A DNA stretch of 64,000 bases from Microbacterium sp. VKM Ac-2870 (GTDB lineage: Bacteria; Actinomycetota; Actinomycetes; Actinomycetales; Microbacteriaceae), in the NCBI RefSeq assembly GCF_015350795.1, contig NZ_JADKSH010000004.1:225286-289285 (forward strand), written 5' to 3'. Position 1 is the first letter of the stretch. Every line of letters starts with the position of its first letter. Under the pieces are notes generated by a model. The model did no database searches and was not told the DNA's origin. It was given only the letters and a program-made list of their open reading frames with translations. The translations under genes were made by a program, and so were the position numbers. Positions 8,632-17,356 of the stretch are shown here, in pieces.

Positions 8632-10110
8632 ATGACAGACCCAGCACCCCGCGAGCTCAAACGGAACCAGCTCGGCGCCCCCTCCATAGTCTTCCTCGTG
8701 CTGGCCGCCGTCGCGCCCCTGACGGCGGCGATCGTCGTGCTCCCGCTCGCCATCGGCTTCGGCAACGGCGGCGGCATCCCCGTCGCCGTGATCGTGGTCG
8801 CGATAACCCTGCTGCTGTTCGCCACCGGTTACGCGCAGATGTCGAAGGAACTGGTCAACGCGGGCGGGTTCTACGCCATCGCGGTGAGGGGCCTCGGGCG
8901 CACTGCCGGTCTCGTCACGGGTCTCATCGCCACGCTGGGCTACAACGCCTTCGTCGCGGGGGGTCTGGGCACTCTCGGCTTCTTCACCGGGGCAGTAGTC
9001 ATTCCGGCGCTGTTCGGGTTCCAGGTGCACTGGTTCCTCATCGGCACGGTGCTCGCCGTCGTCGCCTTCCTCTTCGCCCGAGCGGGCATCCACGTCAGCG
9101 CTGTCGTGCTGGGGGTCTCGCTCGTCCTGGAGACGGTGATCCTGCTCGCCTTCGCCGGATCGGTCTTCGTGCAGACCGGATTCGACATCACAGCGTTCAC
9201 CCTCGCGTTCAGCCCGGAGATCCTGGTTGGAGGGTCGATCTGGATCGGGTTCCTCCTGGTCGCCACCTGCTTCCTCGGGTTCGAGGCGACGGCTCTCTTC
9301 AGCGAAGAGGCCAAGGAGCCGCGCAAGACCATCCCCCGTGCCACGTTCGCCTCGATCATCGTCATCGGGCTTCTGCACGCGGTGGTCGGCTGGGCCCTCG
9401 TCAGCGCTCTCGGTGTGAAGGACGCGCAGGCGCTCTCGCTCGAGAGCCTCGCCTCAGGCGACATGACCCTGAAGCTGATCAACACGTACCTCGGCCCGGT
9501 GCTGGGCGTCATCGCCCTCGTGCTCCTGGTGGTCAGCCTGTTCGCCGCGCAGCTCGCGTTCCATAACTCGGCGGCGCGCTACCTGTACGCGCTCGGTCGT
9601 GCCCGAATCTTCCCCGCGTGGCTCGCTGTGACGAACAAGAACGGAGCGCCGCAGCGCGCCCTCATAGTGAACCTCATCTTCTCGGTCGTCATCGCCGCGA
9701 TCTTCGCCATCGTGCCCTTGACCGACGCGGACGGCAATGCGCTACCTCCTGTGCTCACCCTCGTGCCGGTGGGTGTCGGGTTCGCCACGCTGGCGATCTT
9801 GATAGTCCAGGCGATCGCGGCTTTGGCTATCGTCGTCCACTTCCGCCGCCAGAAGGACCGGCGCTGGTGGAGCACCTTCGTCGCACCGGGCCTGGGATTC
9901 CTCGCTCTGCTGGCGCTGAGCATCGGCGCGCTGTTCAACTTCACCCTGGTTGCCGGGTCCGATGCCCTGTACGTGCAGGTTCTGCCGTGGCTGCTCGTAC
10001 TGACCGTGATCGGCGGGATCGTGTATGCCGCCTACCTCAGGGCGCGCAAGCCGAAGGTGTTCGAGGGTCTCGACGCCGACCTCGAGAAGTTCGACGGTCT
10101 TTCGTCCTAA
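8632..10110 (+). CDS. APC-family amino acid/amine permease
   Basis: The 492-residue polytopic membrane protein has about twelve hydrophobic segments and the APC superfamily pattern: QLGAPSIVFLVLAAVAPL in helix 1, then GGFYAIAVRGLGR, GFEATALFSEEAKEPRKTIPRA and FHNSAARYLYALGR. The ATG at 8632 follows GAAGGAGAT at good spacing, so an upstream in-frame extension is rejected. It is divergent from the kinase-PLP-SDR operon and probably imports that pathway's substrate, an amino acid, amine or amino alcohol. The distribution of conserved motifs resembles amine/ethanolamine-type permeases, but I cannot fix the substrate. A strong terminator follows. Confidence 0.88.
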   Translation: MTDPAPRELKRNQLGAPSIVFLVLAAVAPLTAAIVVLPLAIGFGNGGGIPVAVIVVAITLLLFATGYAQMSKELVNAGGFYAIAVRGLGRTAGLVTGLIATLGYNAFVAGGLGTLGFFTGAVVIPALFGFQVHWFLIGTVLAVVAFLFARAGIHVSAVVLGVSLVLETVILLAFAGSVFVQTGFDITAFTLAFSPEILVGGSIWIGFLLVATCFLGFEATALFSEEAKEPRKTIPRATFASIIVIGLLHAVVGWALVSALGVKDAQALSLESLASGDMTLKLINTYLGPVLGVIALVLLVVSLFAAQLAFHNSAARYLYALGRARIFPAWLAVTNKNGAPQRALIVNLIFSVVIAAIFAIVPLTDADGNALPPVLTLVPVGVGFATLAILIVQAIAALAIVVHFRRQKDRRWWSTFVAPGLGFLALLALSIGALFNFTLVAGSDALYVQVLPWLLVLTVIGGIVYAAYLRARKPKVFEGLDADLEKFDGLSS

Positions 10111-10124
10111 CACGCTCGATACGA

Positions 10125-10154
10125 GGGGCCCGGCCACGGCGGTCGGGCCCTTTC
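10125..10154 (+). terminator. Rho-independent terminator after APC permease
   Basis: The arms GGGCCCG and CGGGCCC flank an 11-base loop and are followed by TTTC. The hairpin separates the permease from the AraC gene. Confidence 0.7.
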
Positions 10155-10240
10155 GCCGCCGGTCAGGCCGCGACCGCGGTGCTATCATCCGACAATCGAG
10201 TTACGTGCAACTGGTCACCTCTACGAGGAAGTCGAGAACC

Positions 10241-11203
10241 GTGAACGCAGAGCGCTCCACAACTGTGAGCCCCGTTACGAGCATCGTCGCGCACGAGTTC
10301 TCCGAGTTTCGCAGTGCGGCGTCTGACTTCTATGTGCCGCTGCGGCTTACTGTCGATCATCCGGAACGCTTCGCCGGTCGCATCCGGGCGAGCTCCCTCG
10401 ATGAGATCCACGTCTCCGAGATCACTGCGCGGTCCCACACGGTCGAGCGGACCCCCGAGCTCATCGCCCGCGGGAGCCGCAGCTACTACAAGCTGAGCCT
10501 GCAGCTCGCGGGCTCCGGCCTGCTCATCCAGGATCGCCGCGAGGCCATGCTGCGCCCCGGCGACATTGCCGTCTACGACACCGAGCGGCCCTACACGATG
10601 GTCTTCGACGACGACTTCCGGATGATGGTCGTCATGTTCCCGCAGACTCTGCTCAACCTGCCCCCCGAGGCCATCGGGCAACTCACTGCCGTGCGGTTCG
10701 CGGAGGGAGAGGGCATCGGTGGCATGATCGCCCCCTTCCTCGCCCGCATGGTCGAGAACCTCGACGTGCTCTCGGGTGCGACCGGTGCACGACTGGCTCT
10801 GAACGCCGTCGACCTCGTGTCGACGATGTTCGCCAGCGAGCTCGGTGTCGCCGCGACACCCACCACGCACGATGTGCTCATGTTGCGGGTGCGCAGCTAC
10901 ATAGAGGAGCACCTGGGCGAGAGCGACCTGGGGCCGAGCGAGATCGCGGCGGCCCACTTCATCTCGACCCGCCACCTGCACGGCATCTTCCGCGAACGCG
11001 ACACCACGGTCTCGACCTGGATCCGCACCCGTCGGCTGGAACGAGCTCGTCGTGACCTCATCGATCCCATGCTGATGGGCTACTCGATCGGCGCGATAGC
11101 CGCACGATCGGGATTCGTGGACGCCGCGCACTTCTCGCGGCTGTTCAAGTCGACCTTCGGCGAGTCGCCGAGCGAGCTCCGCGGCCGTTTCGCACACCAC
11201 TGA
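10241..11203 (+). CDS. AraC-family transcriptional regulator
   Basis: This regulator of about 320 residues has an N-terminal cupin-like sensing domain (AraC_binding_2 type; residues about 15-190, with RSYYKLSLQLAGSG and LRPGDIAVYDTERPY). A C-terminal pair of AraC/XylS helix-turn-helix motifs follows (IAAAHFISTRHLHGIFRERD; IAARSGFVDAAHFSRLFKST). I chose the GTG at 10241 because GAGGAAG lies upstream and the domain starts soon after; a GTG at 10265 is the alternative. A TATCAT -10-like hexamer lies at 10183-10188. The gene sits just upstream of the Liv-type ABC importer and is the likely activator of that operon, though it could also act on the permease. Confidence 0.87.
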   Translation: MNAERSTTVSPVTSIVAHEFSEFRSAASDFYVPLRLTVDHPERFAGRIRASSLDEIHVSEITARSHTVERTPELIARGSRSYYKLSLQLAGSGLLIQDRREAMLRPGDIAVYDTERPYTMVFDDDFRMMVVMFPQTLLNLPPEAIGQLTAVRFAEGEGIGGMIAPFLARMVENLDVLSGATGARLALNAVDLVSTMFASELGVAATPTTHDVLMLRVRSYIEEHLGESDLGPSEIAAAHFISTRHLHGIFRERDTTVSTWIRTRRLERARRDLIDPMLMGYSIGAIAARSGFVDAAHFSRLFKSTFGESPSELRGRFAHH

Positions 11204-11268
11204 GCCCGCAGTGCAGGCGTAGACAAGGTTCATGCTCGGTTGGACAAAAGCCGCCGCCCCTGCCGCCC

Positions 11269-11274
11269 TAGCGT
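11269..11274 (+). promoter_or_regulatory. Putative -10 of the ABC transporter operon
   Basis: TAGCGT lies about 80 bases before the binding-protein gene. The TTGGACAAAA at 11240-11249 is too far (over 20 bases) for a normal -35 but could be part of an activator site, which would fit control by the adjacent AraC regulator. Confidence 0.35.
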
Positions 11275-11354
11275 GAGTACACGGGCGCATTCGCTGCCCG
11301 TGCAATCGCATCGCCACGACGAAGTGGGCATGGCTACCCGAGGCAGGGAAGCAC

Positions 11355-12530
11355 ATGAAGATGAAGACAGCGGTCGTCATTCTCACGGCGACAGCACTAG
11401 CGCTCACCGGTTGTTCGGCTGGCGGCGGGGGCGGCGACTCGTCAGCACCGATCGTCGTCGGCTCGGTCAACGCACTGAGCGGCCCGGCACAGTTCCCCGA
11501 GGCCTCGCAGGCAGCGAAGGCCGTTTTCGACCAGGTTAACGCCGACGGTGGTATCAACGGCCGTCAGATCGAGTACACGATCTCCGACGACAAAGCCGAT
11601 CCCGCCGCCGCCGCCGCCGCGGCTCGTGAGATCGTCGAGAGCCAGAACGCGGTGGCCCTCGTGGGCTCGGCGAGCCTGCTCGACTGCGAGGTGAACGCGG
11701 CCTATTACGAGCAGCAGGGCATCCTGAGCGTGCAGGGCACCGGCGTCGACCAAGTCTGCTTCTCGTCGCCCAATGTCTCAGCAGTGAACGTCGGCCCCTA
11801 TGGCGACACCACCATGACTCTGACCTACGGCTCGGAGGTGCTGGGTCTCGACAAGATCTGCGCGCTCGTCGAGGTGGTCGGATCGAGCGGGCCGGCCTAC
11901 AAGGCAGCCATCGACGCGTGGAGCAAGAATACGGGCAAGAAGCTCACGCTTCTCGATGACACAGTTCCCTACGGCGGCTCTGACTACACCCCCTACATCG
12001 TCAAGGCGAAGGAGGCGGGCTGCAACGCGGTCTTCAGCAACGCGGTAGAGCCGGACGGTATCGGCCAGATCAAAGCAGCGGCCGCGCAGGGCTGGGACGA
12101 CGTGACCTTCCTCTACCTGACCTCCGTCTACAGCGAGCAGTTTGCTGCGGCTGTGCAAGAGGCCGGCGCGGGCGTGTACGTACCGGCGGAGTTCGCGCCA
12201 TACACTGACGCGTCGAGCGAGAGCACGGCGGCCTGGCGTGAGCTCATGGAGGCCAACGACATCCCGCTGACCTCCTTCGGCCAGGGCGGATACCTCGCAG
12301 CAACCTACTTCGTCGAGGTGCTCAAGGGCATCAAGGGCGATATCACGCGCGAGTCCGTCTCAGAGGCGCTGCGGGGCATGGACCCGATCAGCAACGACAT
12401 GGTGGGAACGCCGTGGGTGTTCGGTCCGGACGACACACACAACTCAAACCGCGCCGGCTGGCCGGTCAAGCTCCTGAGTGGCACGGGCAAGTGGGAGACC
12501 GCAGCCGACGACTGGTTCCTGCTCGACTAA
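11355..12530 (+). CDS. Branched-chain amino acid-type ABC transporter substrate-binding lipoprotein
   Basis: The 391-residue LivJ/LivK-type binding protein begins with a lipoprotein signal: hydrophobic stretch, then lipobox LTGC with Cys20 as the lipidated residue and a Gly-rich tether. The mature protein shows the periplasmic-binding-protein type 1 pattern (IVVGSVNALSGPAQFPEAS, ADGGINGRQIEYTISDD, ALVGSASLLDCEVNAAYY). It should capture a solute outside the membrane and pass it to the LivH/LivM permeases downstream. Members of this family bind amino acids, amides, urea or aromatic acids, so the ligand is open; context favours an amine- or amino-acid-derived compound. AGGGAA serves as the ribosome site. 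Confidence 0.9.
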   Translation: MKMKTAVVILTATALALTGCSAGGGGGDSSAPIVVGSVNALSGPAQFPEASQAAKAVFDQVNADGGINGRQIEYTISDDKADPAAAAAAAREIVESQNAVALVGSASLLDCEVNAAYYEQQGILSVQGTGVDQVCFSSPNVSAVNVGPYGDTTMTLTYGSEVLGLDKICALVEVVGSSGPAYKAAIDAWSKNTGKKLTLLDDTVPYGGSDYTPYIVKAKEAGCNAVFSNAVEPDGIGQIKAAAAQGWDDVTFLYLTSVYSEQFAAAVQEAGAGVYVPAEFAPYTDASSESTAAWRELMEANDIPLTSFGQGGYLAATYFVEVLKGIKGDITRESVSEALRGMDPISNDMVGTPWVFGPDDTHNSNRAGWPVKLLSGTGKWETAADDWFLLD

Positions 12531-12537
12531 CTCGCCC

Positions 12538-12564
12538 GAGGGGGCGGCTTGCCGTCGCCCCCTC
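12538..12564 (+). terminator. Intergenic hairpin between binding protein and permease
   Basis: GAGGGGGCG pairs perfectly with CGCCCCCTC around a nine-base loop, followed by CTCCTCTTTC. A hairpin here is a common way to obtain more binding protein than permease, either by partial termination or by protecting the upstream mRNA. The position is seen; the role is inferred. Confidence 0.5.
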
Positions 12565-12586
12565 CTCCTCTTTCGGAAGGAACCCG

Positions 12587-13444
12587 ATGATTCAGGGCGC
12601 ACTCGCTGGCCTCGCCGCCGGCGGCCTCTACGCGACCATCGCGGTCTGCCTCACGATCATGGCGCGCCTGGTGCGAGTGGTGAACTTCTCGCAGGTCGCG
12701 GTGGGCATGTTCGGCGCGTTCACGGCGGTGGCCCTCGCAGGGCTCGGTCTGCCCATGGTGGTCTCCACCGTGGCGGGCATCGTCGTCGGTTCCGTGATCT
12801 CGGCGATCATCGGGCTCATCATTGCCACGTGGCTGGCCGACGCGTCGATCACCGTGCGGTCGGCTGTCTCGGTGGCGGCACTCCTCATGCTCGTCGCGCT
12901 CAGCTTCATTCTTTTCGGGACAAAGCCTCTTCCGTTCACCCCGATCCTCTCGGGCGCAGCTTTCCGCGTGGGCACCGTTGTCATCAGCCAGATCACCGTC
13001 GCGCTCGTGATCATCGCCGTGCTGATCGCGGTGCTGGCCAAGCTGCTGCTTTCCCGCACCGCGATCGGGATGCATCTTCGGGCGCTGAGCGACCGGCCTA
13101 TCACCGCCGAGCTCGTGGGCATCCGCTCCACCCGACTCAGCGTCGGCGTGTGGGCCGCGACTGGTGCTCTTGCCACTCTCGTCGTTTCGATCGTGGCGCC
13201 AAGCCAATCGAACGACGCGTCATCACTCGCCCTCGCAGTGATCCCCGGTGCCGCGGCTGCGCTGGCCGGTGGATTCCGCCGCCTCGACCTGGCTGTGGTG
13301 GGCGGTCTCGTGCTCGGCATGGTGGACGGTGCCCTCGCGCAAGCTGACGACCTCACCATCGTGCGGTACTTCGTGCCGTTCATCGCCATCGTCGTCTTGC
13401 TCCTGTGGACGCAGCGGAAGGAGGTGTGGGATGCCGCACGCTGA
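12587..13444 (+). CDS. ABC transporter permease, LivH type
   Basis: This 285-residue membrane protein has about eight hydrophobic segments and the LivH-type opening GALAGLAAGGLYATIAVCLTIM followed by VVNFSQVAVGMFGAF. The cytoplasmic loop RTAIGMHLRALSDRPITAELVGIRSTRL is the region that contacts the ATPase. The ATG at 12587 has GGAAGGAA upstream. It overlaps the next permease by 14 bases (13431-13444), so translation is coupled. It should form one half of the transmembrane pore with the LivM-type partner. Confidence 0.87.
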   Translation: MIQGALAGLAAGGLYATIAVCLTIMARLVRVVNFSQVAVGMFGAFTAVALAGLGLPMVVSTVAGIVVGSVISAIIGLIIATWLADASITVRSAVSVAALLMLVALSFILFGTKPLPFTPILSGAAFRVGTVVISQITVALVIIAVLIAVLAKLLLSRTAIGMHLRALSDRPITAELVGIRSTRLSVGVWAATGALATLVVSIVAPSQSNDASSLALAVIPGAAAALAGGFRRLDLAVVGGLVLGMVDGALAQADDLTIVRYFVPFIAIVVLLLWTQRKEVWDAAR

Positions 13445-14354
13445 GCCTGGCGCCCCGCGCCGTATTCTCGTTCCCGTGGCCATCGCCGTCGCGGCGGTCG
13501 CTGGGGGATTCGCCCTGAGCGCCTTGTTGCCCAGCTACTACGTCTTCCTGGGGTCGAGCGCAGTGGTGGCCGCGATCTCGCTGCTCGGCCTGGGCGTCGT
13601 CACCGGCAGCGCCGGCATGATCGCCCTGTGCCAGCTCTCATTCGCTGTGATCGGCGCGTGGGTCGTGTCACAGTTGCACTTCGTCCATGCGCCCGGCAAC
13701 GGTGTGCTGTGGATGATCACCGGCGGTGTCGTTGCGGGACTCGTCGGGCTGCTCGTCGGCCTGCCGGCCCTCCGGCTGCGCGGAGTCAACCTCGCGGTCG
13801 TGACCTTGGGCTTCGCCGCCGCGGTGCACCTGACGATCACGACGATCCAGTTTCCCGGCGCCACCACAGGCATCCGCGTACTCAAACCAGAGCCGTTCAT
13901 CACCGACCGGTCATTCTTCGTCCTGTCGGTGATCGTGCTCGTCGTTCTCGCGCTCGCGGTGTGGGCACTGCAGGCGTCCAGGGTCGGTAGCGGTTGGCGC
14001 GCTGTCGCATTCTCCGAGCGCGGTACCGCGAGCGCGGGGGCGAGCGTGAGCTTCAGCAAGCTCACGGCCTTCGCGGTGAGCGCGACTCTGGCGGGAGTCA
14101 GCGGTGGGCTAGTGACCCTGCAGGTCGGCTTCGCTTCCCCGGCGACCTTCACCCCGTTGCAGTCCCTGGCGCTGTACGTGCTCGCCATCGTGAGTGGCAC
14201 CTATCCTCGGCATCCAAGCTCTGACCTCGCGGACCAACCTCGGAGAGACAGTGCGCGGTCTGCTCCGTCGTGGAAGGCGGCCTCGGGCTGCGGTAGCCGC
14301 CGAGATCGGTGCACTACCGGAGCTGGCGCCTACGTCAGAGGTCGCCCTCGGTGA
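13431..14354 (+). pseudogene. ABC transporter permease, LivM type, C-terminus disrupted
   Basis: Residues 1 to about 257 read as a normal LivM permease (SLLGLGVVTGSAGMIALCQ, LPALRLRGVNLAVVTLGF, SLALYVLAIVSGT). After SGT at about 14202 the frame turns into non-hydrophobic, Arg/Ser/Asp-rich sequence up to the TGA at 14352-14354. The expected last transmembrane segment is missing. The usual end of this family (LGIQALTS..) resumes immediately, but in another frame, as the start of the next reading frame. Some bases appear to have been deleted at 14195-14205 with a frameshift. Either the gene is truly broken or the assembly is wrong here. In relatives this permease is often fused to the ATPase in one chain. 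Confidence 0.7.
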
Positions 14355-15060
14355 GACTGTGCTGAAGGTAGAGAAGCTCGGCGTGCGGTTCGGCAGCGTC
14401 GTCGCCCTCGACGATGTCGACCTGGTGGTGCGCGATAACGAGGTCATCGGGCTGATCGGCCCCAACGGGGCGGGCAAGTCGACAATGATCGACGCGCTCT
14501 CGGGGTTCCTGCCGAGCCACACCGGGAGTATTGCACTCGGTGGCGTTGGTCTGAAGGGCATGCCGCCCACCAGCCGCGCTCGCCGCTGGCTGCGCCGCAC
14601 CTTCCAGCAGGATCGGGTTCCGCCCAGCCTGACCGTGGGGGCCTATGTGCGCTTCGTCGCCCGTCGAAGGGTGGCGCCCGCCGAGCTCGCCGAGATCCTC
14701 GACTTCTTCGGATGCCCGCCCGCGGGAACGACGCTTGCCGCGGTCGATGTGGGCACCCGTAGGCTCGTGGAGGTCGCCGCCCAGTTGGCGTCGCGTCCGC
14801 GAGTGCTGTTGCTCGACGAGCCAGCCGCGGGCCTCTCGCACGAAGAGCACATCGCCCTCGGTGAGCGGATCGCGCGCATCCCCGAGCGCTTCGGTTCGGC
14901 GGTCGTGCTGATCGAGCACGACCTCGACCTCGTGCGCCGCGTGTGCGCGCGCATCGTCGTGCTCGACTTCGGTCGCATCCTCGCCGATGGCCCACGCGAC
15001 ACAGTACTGGCCGATCCGGCGGTTCTCGCCGCATACATGGGAGAGACGGAATTGTCGTGA
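14194..15060 (+). CDS. ABC transporter ATP-binding protein, LivG type (probably the rear half of a broken permease-ATPase fusion)
   Basis: The frame opens at a GTG with no ribosome site. Its first 30 residues (LGIQALTSRTNLGETVRG) are the typical tail of a LivM permease, followed by a linker and an ABC ATPase from about residue 56. Walker A GPNGAGKS, Walker B LLLDEPAAGLS and the His switch IEHDLD are intact. The signature LSGGQ is replaced by DVGTRR, a variant seen in actinobacterial fusions. If the upstream frameshift is real, the ATPase could restart at GTG 14359, four bases after the permease stop at 14354. It would power import with LivF. Confidence 0.8.
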   Translation: MAPILGIQALTSRTNLGETVRGLLRRGRRPRAAVAAEIGALPELAPTSEVALGETVLKVEKLGVRFGSVVALDDVDLVVRDNEVIGLIGPNGAGKSTMIDALSGFLPSHTGSIALGGVGLKGMPPTSRARRWLRRTFQQDRVPPSLTVGAYVRFVARRRVAPAELAEILDFFGCPPAGTTLAAVDVGTRRLVEVAAQLASRPRVLLLDEPAAGLSHEEHIALGERIARIPERFGSAVVLIEHDLDLVRRVCARIVVLDFGRILADGPRDTVLADPAVLAAYMGETELS

Positions 15061-15749
15061 CGATTCTGAAGCTGACGGGCGTCACTGTTTCGCGAGGGGC
15101 CGGGCCGGTCATCCGGGGCGTCGACCTCGAGCTGACGTCGGGCGAGATCGTGGCGGTCGTGGGGCCCAACGGCGCAGGCAAGACGAGCCTGCTCGAGGCC
15201 ATCTCGGGTGTGATCTCGCCGTCGGCGGGAGACATCACTCTCGATGGCGGGTCGATTCTGAAGATGTCGCGGGTGGCGCGATCCCGGCGGGGTCTCATCC
15301 ACGTGGAGCAGGGGAGGGCCGTATTCCCCTCGCTCACGGTCGCCGAGAACATCCGGCTGACGGCTCGTACAGCGACGGCCACGGCCGAGGCCATGGACCT
15401 CTTCCCCGAGCTCGCCAAGCGGGCGGAGAGCCCGGCGGCACTGCTGTCGGGCGGCGAGCAGCAGATGGTCGTGCTCGCGCGATCGTTCGCCGCGAAGCCG
15501 CGAGTGCTGCTCATCGACGAGATGTCGCTCGGTCTCGCCCCCGTCGTGTTCACGCGGCTACTGCCCGTGGTCACGGCCTTTGCCCGGTCGGGTGTTGCCG
15601 TGCTCCTCGTCGAGCAGTTCACCCATCTCGCTCTCGGGGTCGCCGATCGCGCGCTCGTGGTGTCTAGCGGGGCGGTGACCTGGGCCGGCGAAGCATCGGT
15701 CCTGCGGGACTCGCCCGAGACGCTTCACGCGGCGTACTTGGGCTCCTGA
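15057..15749 (+). CDS. ABC transporter ATP-binding protein, LivF type
   Basis: The 230-residue ATPase starts at a GTG overlapping the previous stop (GTGA at 15057-15060). It has Walker A GPNGAGKTS, signature LLSGGEQQMVVLAR, Walker B VLLIDEMSLGLAP and switch LLVEQF, with the short length typical of LivF. It pairs with the LivG-type subunit to drive the importer. It is the last gene of the operon and is followed by a strong terminator before the converging GMC oxidoreductase. Confidence 0.92.
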   Translation: MTILKLTGVTVSRGAGPVIRGVDLELTSGEIVAVVGPNGAGKTSLLEAISGVISPSAGDITLDGGSILKMSRVARSRRGLIHVEQGRAVFPSLTVAENIRLTARTATATAEAMDLFPELAKRAESPAALLSGGEQQMVVLARSFAAKPRVLLIDEMSLGLAPVVFTRLLPVVTAFARSGVAVLLVEQFTHLALGVADRALVVSSGAVTWAGEASVLRDSPETLHAAYLGS

Positions 15750-15765
15750 CCGCCCCCCGGGCGCG

Positions 15766-15800
15766 AGAGAAGGGCCCGCGCGCCGCGCGAGCCCTTCTCT
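15766..15800. terminator. Terminator between converging livF and GMC genes
   Basis: AGAGAAGGGC and GCCCTTCTCT are perfect complements around a GC-rich 15-base loop. The hairpin can serve both directions. Confidence 0.75.
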
Positions 15801-15810
15801 GTGTGTCAGG

Positions 15811-17331
15811 TCAGTCCGCCAGCAGGAATTGCGCGCCGCGCTCGCCGATCATGACCGTCGGTGCGTTCGTATTCCCCGAGGTGATCGTGGGCATGACTGA
15901 GGCATCGATCACGCGCAGTCCTTGCACGCCGCGCACTCGCAGCCGCGAATCCACGACCGCCTCCGCATCTGAGCCCATCTTGCAGGTGCCGACCTGGTGG
16001 TGATAGGTGATCGCTGTGCGTCGCACGTAGTCGCGCAATGCGTCGTCGTCGTCAACCTCGCTACCGGGGTATAGCTCCCGCGAGCCCCATTCGTCGCCGA
16101 GGGGAGCAGCCACCCCGATCTGCCGGCACTGGCGCACCGACGCGGCAAGAGCGACGAGGTCGCGCTCGTCCGCGAGGGCGGCCAGGTCGATGTCGAGGCC
16201 GTCGTGAGGGTCGGCCCCGGCGAGGCGGAGGGAGCCGCGGCTGTACGGCGTGATGAGCCCCGCCATGAGCGAGAAACCGGAGTCGGGCCCCTGCATCCAG
16301 TCTTCGTACATCGGCACACTGAAGTTGATCGGCTGGGTGTCCGGCACGTCGAGCTCGGGACGGCTGCGCCAGAACAGATGGGTCTGGGTTACGGAGACAC
16401 CGGGCTGCGGGGGATCGACCTCGCGTGCATCCGTGGCGAAGATCACCGGCGAGAGCAGGTGGTCGTGCAGGTTGCGGCCCACGCCGGGGGAGTCGACGAC
16501 GACGTCGATCCCAAGAGCGGTGAGCTCGTCGGCGGGGCCGATACCCGAGCGCAGCAGCACGCGCGGAGAATCGATGGCACCTCCGCTGAGTACGACATCG
16601 GTAGCTCGTGCCTGAAGGATCGCCCCGTTCTGCTCGTACTCGACACCGACCACGGTCGTGCCCTCCAGCAGCAGCCGGTGCACCCACGCGCCGGTCTCGA
16701 TCGTGAGCCGCGGATCGCCCACCATCGGGGCAAGGTACGCCATGTAGGTGTTGAGGCGGGCGTTGTTGCGCATCGTGAGCTGCTGCTGCGAGACGCCGTC
16801 GAGGTGATCGCCGTTGTAGTCGGGGTTGTGCTCGAGCCCGATGGCTACGGCCGAATCGATGATCGACTGCTGGATGGGTGAGAGCGGGTAGTCCGCGACC
16901 ACGTCGAGGAGTCCGTCGTCTCCTCGCAGTTCCGAGGCCCCGCCGTCGAAGTTCTCGATGGCCTTGAATGTGGGGAGCACGTCGTCCCACGACCATCCTT
17001 CGTTGCCAAGGGCGGCCCAGCCGTCGTAGTCGGAGGGGGCGCAGCGCACCCAGATCATCGCGTTCAGGGCGTGAGACCCGCCGAGAACCTTGCCTCTCGG
17101 CAGATGCAGGCGGCGGTTCGCGGCGTGCTCCTGGGGGACTGTGTAGTAGTCCCAGTCTTCGGGACCGTGCCAGAGGGATCCCATCCCCACCGGGTCGTGG
17201 ATGGCGGGATTCACGTCTTGCCCGCCGGCCTCGAGCACGAGCACGCGCTTGCCCGCCTCTACGAGGCGGCGTGCGACGACCGAGCCGGCCGATCCAGCTC
17301 CGACCACGATCGCATCAAACTGCTCTGTCAT
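15811..17331 (-). CDS. GMC-family FAD oxidoreductase (choline dehydrogenase-like)
   Basis: The 506-residue flavoenzyme begins with the ADP-binding VVGAGSAGSVVARRL. GMC signature 1 is GKVLGGSHALNAMIWVR, signature 2 is LSGGAIDSPRVLLRSGIGP. The C-terminal catalytic region has YHHQVGTCKMG (His base) and NTNAPTVMIGE (Asn). GMC enzymes oxidise alcohols such as choline, aryl alcohols or PEG ends. GAAGGAG precedes the ATG. It follows the amidohydrolase with 25 bases between, so the two are probably co-transcribed. BetA-like choline oxidation would suit the BetI-like repressor nearby, but the first half resembles generic alcohol dehydrogenases equally well. Confidence 0.9.
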   Translation of the reverse strand: MTEQFDAIVVGAGSAGSVVARRLVEAGKRVLVLEAGGQDVNPAIHDPVGMGSLWHGPEDWDYYTVPQEHAANRRLHLPRGKVLGGSHALNAMIWVRCAPSDYDGWAALGNEGWSWDDVLPTFKAIENFDGGASELRGDDGLLDVVADYPLSPIQQSIIDSAVAIGLEHNPDYNGDHLDGVSQQQLTMRNNARLNTYMAYLAPMVGDPRLTIETGAWVHRLLLEGTTVVGVEYEQNGAILQARATDVVLSGGAIDSPRVLLRSGIGPADELTALGIDVVVDSPGVGRNLHDHLLSPVIFATDAREVDPPQPGVSVTQTHLFWRSRPELDVPDTQPINFSVPMYEDWMQGPDSGFSLMAGLITPYSRGSLRLAGADPHDGLDIDLAALADERDLVALAASVRQCRQIGVAAPLGDEWGSRELYPGSEVDDDDALRDYVRRTAITYHHQVGTCKMGSDAEAVVDSRLRVRGVQGLRVIDASVMPTITSGNTNAPTVMIGERGAQFLLAD

Positions 17332-17356
17332 GTGCTTGTCTCCTTCATCGGTTGCT

